A program made the translations under genes and the position numbers. Below, in pieces: positions 56,443 through 64,000 of a DNA stretch of 64,000 nt (positions are counted from its first letter, which is position 1; each line of letters opens with the position of its first letter). The DNA is from Centropristis striata (lineage: Eukaryota > Chordata > Actinopteri > Perciformes > Serranidae): positions 21,635,809-21,699,808 of the forward strand of contig NC_081527.1 of assembly GCF_030273125.1 (NCBI RefSeq). The letters are read 5' to 3'. Under the pieces are notes generated by a model. It was given only the letters and a program-made list of their open reading frames with translations. It did not search any database and was not told the origin of the DNA.

Positions 56443-56480
56443 CACAGTGACAGGAAACACCAAAACTCTGTACAAAAACA
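56443..56480 (+). other. RSS of V17
   Basis: CACAGTG 56443-56449, 22 bp spacer, ACAAAAACA 56472-56480. CTCF-like motif at 56547-56559. Confidence 0.94.
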
Positions 56481-57055
56481 CAAGCTGACAGACTGACAAG
56501 CTGCTGGAAGCCTTTTCTCCACACTGTTGTACTGAAGGTTTTACCTCCACTAGAGGGCCACATTATCAAGTAGGCGGTGCACTACTTCTGCACTGTGTTC
56601 AACCATTCAGTCAATAATAAGTGCTGCTGTGAAGAGAACAATTCTCAGACTGAATGTTGAACATCAGCTAGTTTCTCCTGTTGATTTAAACCTTGTTGTA
56701 GAGATGGAACATTGGCTGTGGATTATTCTTGCTACTCTTTTCTTTGGTAAGATACAAACAGCAACATCTTTAGTTTTTCAGCACTTTTAACAATTATCTT
56801 AGTTCTGAGTGCTTTTAATGTCTTTCACAGAAAAATGAAACGGATAATTTATGATTGCATCTTATAACTTCTAAAAACTTTTATATGGTTTAATCTGACA
56901 TCAGACAGAAGTCAGCGAATATTCAGATTATTCTACATGTCTGTTTCTGACTCTCTGGCTAGTAACTCTCTAAAACTACTGATTGTTCTACTTCATTGAT
57001 TCATCTCTTCCTCTGCATGTTCTCTTCTTCCCCAGAGTGTAAAGGAGAAGACAAG

Positions 57056-57325
57056 GGCCGCGTTTCCCAGATTCGCTCGTTCTTAAGGACTTAAGAAGGC
57101 TCTTAAGAAGGATTCGGCTAAGAAGGAGCGCTAAGATAGGGGTGTTTCCCAGATGCGTTCTTAACTGCCTTCTTAAGATCCCGCCAAAGAAGCTTCTTAA
57201 GAAGCTCTTAGTGGGAGCTGTCCACCGCCGTGGTGCTGAAATATAAATCAATCGATGCCAGGCAAATCGATCACCCACCACTTTATCAGCGCTTAAGTCA
57301 CCCTACACACCTGTGCAATAAGGCT

Positions 57326-57363
<38 letters not shown>

Positions 57364-58429
57364 TCACAGCTAACAGGTGTATCCGAGTAGTAATCAAGCC
57401 ATTAACGCATATATACCCCACTGGTGGACCTCGTCCCGCGTGGTGGGCATCCTGATGTGTCTCCGGGCATGGCGCAGGAGGATCGGTGTCACGGCTGCCA
57501 CACTCCGTGAAACCGGTGCCTTGCTGAGGCCGGTGCCGTCCCCCACCACCTCCAGGAAGCTCCCCACTGCGTAAAAACGCAGCGCGGCCAGGAGTTGCAC
57601 CTCCGGGCTGAGGGCAAAATTGCAGCGGGTTGCCCTCTGGATGTGTGGTGACACGAGCGTGACGAGGCGGTGGATCTCCTCACGAGGAAGCCGGTACTTG
57701 GACTGGACAGCCCGGTCCGACAGCACGTCGAGTGGGGAGAAGTGCTGACGCACATAAGCGTTTATATAAACCGTCTGGCTTCGCGCACGGCGACGCTGTT
57801 GGTTCGCAGCGAGAATATGCTGTATTGCAGCCATGGTGTCTCACACGCGTGGACTTCGGCAACGCCTTTATATAGACTTGCAGGTGGAGACCCTCTTGAT
57901 GAGGTTCCAGCTGAGTTCAATTACACCTGTCAGTTTCCCTCATATCTGTGAAATACCACAGGGTTGTTGATGTTTTTATAGCTACTGTAAACTCATATGC
58001 AGATGCCGAATGTGTGTGAAAACGTAAAGAGTGATAGTAATGATGATTTATTTTATTTATGTAGCTACAGGAACACATGGGCAATTCTTTATTTTTATAT
58101 CGTTATTTTTCTTCTTATGCTATTATTTTTCTTGCGTCAGTGTTCTGCAGCTATGAGCGTACATTCATCATTACGCAGGGTTTTAGTATTCCTTTGTGTC
58201 CGATATAACTTTCCCTGATGCGGCTGCACTGAGCGTTTGGTCGCTAAGAAGGCCGTTAAGAGTGGGTCAGGGCGATCTTACACTTCCCTCTTAGTGAAAG
58301 ATCTTCTTAAGCTAAGAACGACTCTGGGAAACACTTCCTTCTTTCACAGCGCTCTTAAGAGCGTCCCTAAGACGCTCTTAGCGTTTAAGAGCTTCTTAAG
58401 CGCTAAGAGCGAATCTGGGAAACGCGGCC
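57056..58429. mobile_element. Harbinger-type element in V18 (copy)
   Basis: 1374 bp, eight longer than the V16 copy because of (GT)n at 57329-57362. Same ends and same AAG duplication (57053-57055, 58430-58432). It was copied with the V, not independently inserted. Confidence 0.9.
57394..57834 (-). pseudogene. Harbinger transposase N-terminal fragment (copy)
   Basis: Identical in translation to the fragment at 53895-54335. Confidence 0.88.
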
Positions 58430-58712
58430 AAGGTGATCCAGCCAACAAGAGATGTCATTGCTACTGAAGGAGAGACAGTTACACTTGACTGTACTTTTGA
58501 TACAACTAACCCAAGTCCCACTTTGTTCTGGTACAGACAAGAAGTAAATGATTTCCCAAAGTTTGTACTGCAACGCTTTTCAAAAAAAAAGTAAATCCTG
58601 AAGAAGGACAGAAGGAGAGAATCGATGCTGTAGTCAACAAGACATCAGTTCCTCTGAAGATCCAGAAGCTTCAGCTGTCTGACTCTGCTGTGTACTACTG
58701 TGCTCTGAGGCC

Positions 58713-58750
58713 CACAGTGACAGGAAACACCAAAACTCTGGACAAAAACC
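58713..58750 (+). other. RSS of V18
   Basis: CACAGTG 58713-58719, 22 bp spacer, ACAAAAACC 58742-58750. CTCF-like motif at 58785-58797. Confidence 0.92.
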
Positions 58751-59488
58751 TTTGGAGCAAAGACAACACAATACTCCACAACATCCACTAGAGGGAGTCA
58801 CACACTGTTGTGCTGTTTCATACAACACAACAGAACAATCCCTCATCATAAGACAATAACCGGGCATCCTTTGACATCTAATACACTTCATATTCATTTC
58901 TGTAGGTTTATAGTTTTTTTGTAGCACTCTCTTATAAAACTGCATGAATATAGAACAGTTAAATAACAATATTTTAATCGTATTGCGTCAGTGTTTCTTT
59001 GTATTTACTGTTTAATTTCAATAAAGTTTCTGCATTAACTGGTAGGCATCACAGACTAAGGTTTGATTTTTTTTCAAATGTCTCTGAACCCTGTGGAACA
59101 CCACAAGAAATCACACCCTGACAGAACAACAATCATAGGTCCTCTCAATTTCTATTTACATTTTTATTTGGATTAATTAATACCTGAAAACAACATATAC
59201 TTTTAATCGTTTTAATGCAGAAAGTATGTGATTGTAGATTTCATTAACCCAGCAGTAACGGCAGTGTTATTTATATGTAAAGTACTGGTTTTACAGACCT
59301 TTCCACAGTGAAAAATAAATCTAGCTGGTACCGGTCTGTTAACCAGAAGGAAGAGACAGAAGAGACAATACTGAAGACAGAGACAGGGAGGAGCTAAACT
59401 ATTGTTGAACACAGAAGAAAGACACAATTCAATACATTCAATACAGTTCAATAGCCTACATAAAAAATCAACATTGCCTTTATTCAAC

Positions 59489-59941
59489 ATGCTGTCACTG
59501 GCTCTTTGTGTGTTTTCTCTACTGGTTCTATCCATTCTAACAGGTATGTTAAATTACACAGAAAGGAATTATTAAATGCAAATGTTTCTTGTGTCTGAGT
59601 CTTTTCAGACTATTACAAAATGGTATAACAGATTCATCTCTTCCTTCAGGTGTCAGCTGTCAAGAACTCACTCCAGTAAAGACAGAAGAGTCCAGTTTAG
59701 AAGGCAGCACTGTTACTCTGTCCTACAGTTACTCCAAACAAGCTGATGGCACTGATTATTTCTTTTGGTATCGACAATATCCAGAAAACCCACCAGAGTT
59801 CCTCATCCATCACTTGCGGACAAAGAATGAAACAAAGTCTGGACTGTCTGTTAGCGTGAGGAAGGATAAAACCCATCTGGATCTGCAGATCTCCTCTGCT
59901 GCAGTGACAGACTCTGCTGTGTACTACTGTGCTGTGAAGCC
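59489..59941 (+). CDS. TCR alpha/delta V segment V19 (family A)
   Basis: Leader 59489-59543, V exon 59650-59941. Same protein as V17 except CAVKP for CAVRP. Tyr replaces Cys23. After the RSS the flank reverts to the V9 type (GCTGACAC) and is followed by a V10-like gene, so the right edge of the duplication joined a V9-V10-type pair. Confidence 0.9.
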
Positions 59942-59979
59942 CACAGTGACAGGAAACACCAAAACTCTGTACAAAAACA
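59942..59979 (+). other. RSS of V19
   Basis: CACAGTG 59942-59948, 22 bp spacer, ACAAAAACA 59971-59979. CTCF-like motif at 60046-60058. Confidence 0.94.
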
Positions 59980-60202
59980 CAAGCTGACACACTGACAAGC
60001 TGCTGGAAGCCTTTTCTCCACACTGTTGTACTGAAGGTTTTACCTCCACTAGAGGGCCACATTATCAAGTAGGCGGTGCACTACTTCTGCACGGTGTTCA
60101 ACCATTCAGTCAATAATAAGTGCTGCTGTGAAGAGAACAATTCTCAGACTGAATGTTGAACATCAGCTAGTTTCTCCTGTTGATTTAAACCTTGTTGTAG
60201 AG

Positions 60203-60737
60203 ATGGAACATTGGCTGTGGATTATTCTTGCTGCTCTTTTCTTTGGTAAGATACAAACAGCAACATGTTATTACTTTCTAAAGATTTATATAAACTGGAG
60301 TTCAGAGCAGAAATCTCTGAACAGTTAAGTTGTTTCTGTCCACAGAGTAACACTGTACAGTTGACTTTTTCCACTGTCTTCTCCTCTCAGACTCATGAAC
60401 AATGTTCTTCTAATGGATTCATTTTCTACACTTTTTCCAGGACTAATAGCTGGAGACAAAATCTCTCCTCGACAAAATGAAGTCAGTAAAAGAGAAGGAG
60501 AGTCTGTCACACTCACATGTGATTATGAAGCATCAGGTGATCCTTATCTTCACTGGTACAGACATCATTCTGACCTTCAGGCACCTCAGTTTATACTCTG
60601 GAAAAGAGCTACAAGTAAAAGTAAATATATTCTTGAAAAAGAGCGATATAAATCTCAAACATCTGGCAAGTCAACTGAACTGACCATTAAAAAGCTAACC
60701 CTGGCAGACACAGGTCTCTACTACTGTGCTCTAGAGA
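60203..60737 (+). CDS. TCR alpha/delta V segment V20 (family E)
   Basis: Leader 60203-60245 (family B type), V exon 60441-60737. Open: GLIAGDKISPRQNEVSK, Cys23 in VTLTCDYE, LHWYRHHSDLQAPQF, TLADTGLYYCALET. One codon shorter in CDR1 than V10 (EASGDP vs ETTSSDP), with several CDR2/FR3 changes (SKSKYILEKERYKS). Most differences from V10 fall in the CDR1 and CDR2 regions, suggesting diversification of binding loops. Confidence 0.9.
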
Positions 60738-60776
60738 CACAGTGATACAAAGTGTAGAAGAGGCTGTACAAAAACC
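60738..60776 (+). other. 23-RSS of V20
   Basis: CACAGTG 60738-60744, 23 bp spacer, ACAAAAACC 60768-60776. No CTCF-like word follows closely, as at V10. Confidence 0.95.
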
Positions 60777-61538
60777 TGAGCACAGATATGAGACTCCTCT
60801 TCAAAGAAGAGGGAAGTGGTATTCAAACCACAGCTTCATATCAGACGGATTCTGATTATTCTTGTTTTATCAGAGTCACTGTGGTTACAGCTGCTAATGA
60901 AACACTGTGGGAGGATTCACATGAGCAGCAAATCCACATCAAGGACAAACCAACTGTATGATGGTTCAAACACAAGACACGATGACAACAAAGAAATGGA
61001 CACTGTTCAACATGGTGGTCTGCATCCAAAATGCATACTACAGCATTAATTAATAAAGTAAAACAAACAAACAGAAAAATTACATTTTAACATCTGAAGT
61101 TTTACCAAGTTATAGATTGACTCATTCATAAAAACAAACTTCCACAATAACTCCATCTGTAACAGGTTGTGTATGGACCCAATTGCAGCACACAGGATAC
61201 CAGGAACACTTGGTTATTGCTTTTAATGTAAACCTTGGCAGGTACAGACCAATGCAAGCAATATGCACTTTGAACAGCTTGAATGTGACAACAAAGTCTC
61301 TTAAAGTCTCTGGCAGCGAAGCTGGTTCGACTGGCAGGGAAACTCCAAGTCAGGGACAGAAGGCTGGTGAGTTTACCGGGGATCAGGCAAGACGGGTAAA
61401 TCAGAGGCAGGCAGGGTCAGCAACAGGAAATCAGTCCGAGGGAAATCGCTGGGAAGTCTGTCTTTGAAGAGCTGAGAACAATCTGGTAGTGAGTGTGTGT
61501 GAGGCAGGAGTCTTTATAGTGGCTTGATTAGAGAGTCA
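60777..61538. other. V20 3' flank and unique DNA
   Basis: 60777-61145 repeats the V10 flank. 61150-61530 is GC-richer and has an open frame (from 61183) without family resemblance. No gene called. Confidence 0.4.
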
Positions 61539-61623
61539 GTCAGTGACAGGAAACACAAAAACTCTGTACAAAAACGTTTGGAGCAAAGACAACACAATAC
61601 TCCACAACATCCACTAGAGGGAG
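61539..61623 (+). pseudogene. 3' relic of a V segment (RSS and flank only)
   Basis: A degenerate heptamer GTCAGTG (61539-61545), 22 bp spacer, nonamer ACAAAAACG (61568-61576) and the usual flank with CCACTAGAGGGAG (61611-61623). No V exon precedes it. The following 1.1 kb matches the V5 3' flank, so this is the tail of a lost family B gene. Confidence 0.8.
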
Positions 61624-62675
61624 TCACGTAGCATTAATGCTCAACAGCATGTTATAATAAAGTTTCCAGTCAAAACAGCAACAATTCAGACAAAATGACA
61701 GACAAATGACAGAATAAACTGTATCATATGTGTGTGTATCTCTGATGATACTGAGGTGTTAATTAATGAGACAGCAGAAAGGCTTCATCATTGGGTCCTT
61801 TATCTTTTTGCTGTATGATCCTTAAAGCTGAAAATGTTAGCCTGTAAACCAACCAAATAAGCCGAGCTCATGATTTATTTGCTCTGGTAGATGAGTCTGG
61901 TGACTCTCCCATCCAGACGGATTTCTACCTGAAGTGGTCCCCGCCGAGCCAATCACAACTGTTTATCTCATATAAGATGGGTTTGATGACGATGGATGTC
62001 CAGCACAACTCAGAAGCTCAGATCAAACTCTCAAACTGAACCACTGATCAGATATGCATTGTCCACTTCTTGATTCAAATATTTCAAGAAACACATTTTT
62101 CACTGCTCTGATTGGTTGTAGGTCTGCTTGTTGAGAACACCCCTTAGAAATCAATAACTGGACTGAGAGGTTTCAGACTGAGATGAAAATGGTTCACACA
62201 GCATGGAAGTTCTGACCAGAGTATAATAATATAAATCTGGATGATTAAGACAATGCTCAGTCATTGCTTTAAATGACAATTTATCTGTATGTTGACTGTG
62301 GTTTTTCAGGAAAATACATTTTTTAATATGATTTAATAACTTACCGCTGGTACAATGATGGAAGAAATATGTCTGTTGAACTAAGAGACATTGTGTCTGT
62401 GACTGCAGTTTGAACAGAAACTAGACATGAGTTAAAGTCAGCATTCAGAGACTCGGGTGAATTCACAAAGAATGGATTGCGGCCGCTGATGAAAGAACAA
62501 AGAGATTCCAAACAATGCAAACTTTTCATTAAAAGGTGACAGAATTGACAGAATGACACTTAATGACAACATTGATAAACATTCATAAAGACTCATTCAT
62601 GTTAATGACAGTGTCATGTCAGTCTGATGCATAACCCTTAAAAATAAAGTGTTACCAATTATTCTTCTGGAGCAC
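61624..62675. repeat. Duplicate of V5 3' flank
   Basis: Homologous to 36715-37870 with a ~110 bp deletion near 62097. No gene. Confidence 0.7.
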
Positions 62676-64000
62676 CAGGCCCGGCCCTAACCAATCCAGC
62701 GCCCTAGGCAAGATTTTAGGTGGCGCCCCCCTTGCATCGACAGTGTAGTGTATATACTCACAAGAAATGAAATAGCTTTGTTTTTGACCTTTTTTTTACT
62801 TAAAGAAAGAAAATTCACAATCAGAATCATTAACAAGATAAAGAATTATAAATAAACAAATGAATACAAAAATAATAAATGAATATATGAAATGCAAACA
62901 TTTTTACAGTTTTATAAATAGCCTACATAAAGTATAAAATCGAACTAAACACAAAATAAAACATGTCAATAAGTTACATAAAACAAATTAAAAATACAAT
63001 ATAAATAAGGCACTGCACAAAACAAGATATTAAATAAACCAGTAATGACTTTAACAACTATATTACAAAAAAGGGGATCCTACAGAGTTCTCTAGTTGTG
63101 CTTTTTAATACTGCATTAACTAGAATGACTTACAAATTACTGTACAAAAAGCCTTACTCTCCTAGTTTTTCTTGCAGCAAAGTCATCAACAACATCATCA
63201 TATGACAGCTGATTTGAGACCACATGATTGATGCTTATAATGGAAAGTCCACTGAGACGTTCTTGCATCATAGTAGATCTCAGGTAAGTTTTAATGAGTT
63301 TGAGCTTAGAGAAGCTTCTTTCAGCAGCAGCCACTGTGACAGGAAGAGTGGCAGAGATTCTTAGAGCAATCCACATGTTGGGGTAAATTTCTGCCAGCTT
63401 CTTCTCATGCAGGAAGGTCAAGAGTTCCATGTGTGTCATGTTCTTTGATGGCAATGGTGGGAAATTCTGCATTTCCATTGCAAGTTCTGTGCCATTAATG
63501 TCCGGCTGGCTGTCATGGGTCAGAGTAGTACTCAGGGTTTTGCACTGCTGTAGCAGCTCTTCTTTTTGTAAGTTGTGGAAATTGAGGAGTACACCAAACT
63601 TGTCATTTACCTCTCCAAGGTTCTGAAATCTTTCATCAAGAGAAGAGGTGGCTGTATCCACTACCACATAAAAAAATGTGGTTTCCATTTTTTTAAGTGC
63701 ATCTTGTATGGGCTCATCTGGAGACTCATAACCAAAGTGCCTTTTGGTGGCTCTCAGTCGCTTTTGTTTGAGTTCAGCCTCCACATTCATTTCTTCACAC
63801 ATCTCCTTTGCCGTTGTCTGCGCATCAGAAAATCCAGTGTTTCTGTAGCTGGTGAGGGAATCTTTGGTCTTCTTCAGCAAGTCGACAGCCACATCTAGCT
63901 GCATGGAGGGCGACTGCATGAGTTTGCTCACATGCTGGATCTTGCTAAGAATGTCATACCAGATGGCTGTACAAATGCAAAAACGATACGATCCAATCTC
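62676..64000 (-). mobile_element. hAT transposon, 3' part, continues past window
   Basis: Starts CAGGCCCGGCCCTAACCAAT (62676), typical of a fish hAT terminus. The paralogous site at 37869 lacks it and continues from GGAGCAC into CTGACTCAC. If it is a hAT, the 8-bp duplication TGGAGCAC (62668-62675) should recur at the far end outside the window. Confidence 0.8.
63137..64000 (-). CDS. hAT family transposase, C-terminal part
   Basis: An open frame of at least 288 codons enters from beyond the window edge (frame open at 64000) and stops at 63137. The C-terminal third has VTVAAAERSFSKLKLIKTYL and LSGLSIISIN, the dimerisation region of zinc-finger-TTF/hAT transposases. The upstream piece contains TIWYDILSKI-like sequence (AIWYDILSKIQ). 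GTG at 63931 is only an internal codon, not a start. The frame shows no stop over 864 bp, so the copy is young or still selected. Confidence 0.85.
   Translation of the reverse strand, partial: EIGSYRFCICTAIWYDILSKIQHVSKLMQSPSMQLDVAVDLLKKTKDSLTSYRNTGFSDAQTTAKEMCEEMNVEAELKQKRLRATKRHFGYESPDEPIQDALKKMETTFFYVVVDTATSSLDERFQNLGEVNDKFGVLLNFHNLQKEELLQQCKTLSTTLTHDSQPDINGTELAMEMQNFPPLPSKNMTHMELLTFLHEKKLAEIYPNMWIALRISATLPVTVAAAERSFSKLKLIKTYLRSTMMQERLSGLSIISINHVVSNQLSYDDVVDDFAARKTRRVRLFVQ

Larger units (their letters stand above)
56704..58712 (+). pseudogene. TCR V segment V18 (family B), duplicate of V16
   Basis: Leader 56704-56746; V exon 57036-57055, interrupted, resumes at 58430. Carries the same Harbinger insertion and the same poly(A) frameshift with TAA as V16, so both lesions predate the duplication. 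Confidence 0.93.
52981..59940 (+). repeat. 3.49 kb head-to-tail segmental duplication
   Basis: Two consecutive units, about 52981-56471 and 56472-59970, each hold a V15-type 3' flank, a Harbinger-split family B V and a family A leader plus V exon. The offset is 3491 bp before the (GT)n tract in the Harbinger element (53565 vs 57056) and 3499 after it (55213 vs 58712). The microsatellite is thus the only length change noticed, and I saw essentially no substitutions by eye. Either very recent or an assembly duplication. Confidence 0.9.

Noticed and set aside
61183..61467. 94-codon plus-strand frame after V20
   Set aside because: No family resemblance, no promoter, composition like repeat-derived DNA.
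1..64000. D, J or C segments of the TCR locus
   Set aside because: Searched for FGxG-type J motifs with 12-RSS and for an Ig constant exon; none recognised in the window.
1..64000. CRISPR arrays, operons, prokaryotic promoters or terminators
   Set aside because: The genome is eukaryotic; the regular repeats seen are microsatellites or gene duplications.

Overview
The window looks like teleost fish genomic DNA. It has intron-containing vertebrate genes, TCR-type V segments with RAG signals, many (CA)n and (AAT)n microsatellites, and fish-type DNA transposons (Tc1/mariner, hAT, PIF/Harbinger) and LINE/SINE relics. No prokaryotic or organellar feature was seen.

Left part (1-17.7 kb). A 2.7 kb near-palindrome lies at 3.6-6.25 kb and a small terminal-inverted-repeat (TIR) element at 0.9-1.9 kb. 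A possible first coding exon with a P450-like membrane anchor lies at 8.3 kb on the minus strand. The complete coding part of an armc1 orthologue follows on the minus strand: six coding exons, 15382 down to 11784, 273 codons. Its GC-rich promoter is near 17.4-17.7 kb and its introns carry repeats.

Middle (17.7-28.9 kb). This is a transposon-rich boundary. It holds a decayed Tc1 element with 1 kb outer span, a 2.7 kb foldback composite whose arms carry strong, divergently oriented CTCF-like motifs, and a hAT-type element nested inside another, both with target-site duplications (TSDs). A lone V relic with an intact recombination signal sequence (RSS) sits at 26 kb.

Right part (28.9-62.7 kb). 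This is a V-segment array of a T-cell receptor locus, best read as TRA/TRD, with every V on the plus strand. I number 20 V segments (V1-V20) plus two relics. Five families are visible: A (V1, 2, 4, 6, 8, 9, 12, 14, 15, 17, 19), B (V3, 5, 16, 18), C (V11), D (V7, 13) and E (V10, 20). Thirteen look usable: V1-V6, V9, V10, V12, V14, V17, V19 and V20 (V2, V4 and V12 with reservations). V11 is a chimera. V7, V8, V13, V15, V16 and V18 are broken. Each V is a short leader exon, a ~100-290 bp intron and a V exon, followed by CACAGTG, a 22-23 bp spacer and an ACAAAAAC-type nonamer (23-RSS). No D, J or C segments were seen.

The array grew by duplicating V cassettes that include the V, its RSS, a CTCF-like motif and LINE-derived flank. 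The clearest case is a 3.49 kb head-to-tail duplication (53-60 kb) that copied a V exon already interrupted by a Harbinger element. The last 1.3 kb is the 3' half of a hAT transposon with a long open transposase frame that runs off the window.

Most notable: (1) family A has Tyr in place of the first conserved Ig cysteine in every copy; (2) an oriented CTCF-like motif sits at a fixed distance after 17 of the V RSSs; (3) V11 is an in-frame fusion of a full V with half of another V and has two possible cut sites; (4) the RSS end of the V is shared almost unchanged between otherwise different families.
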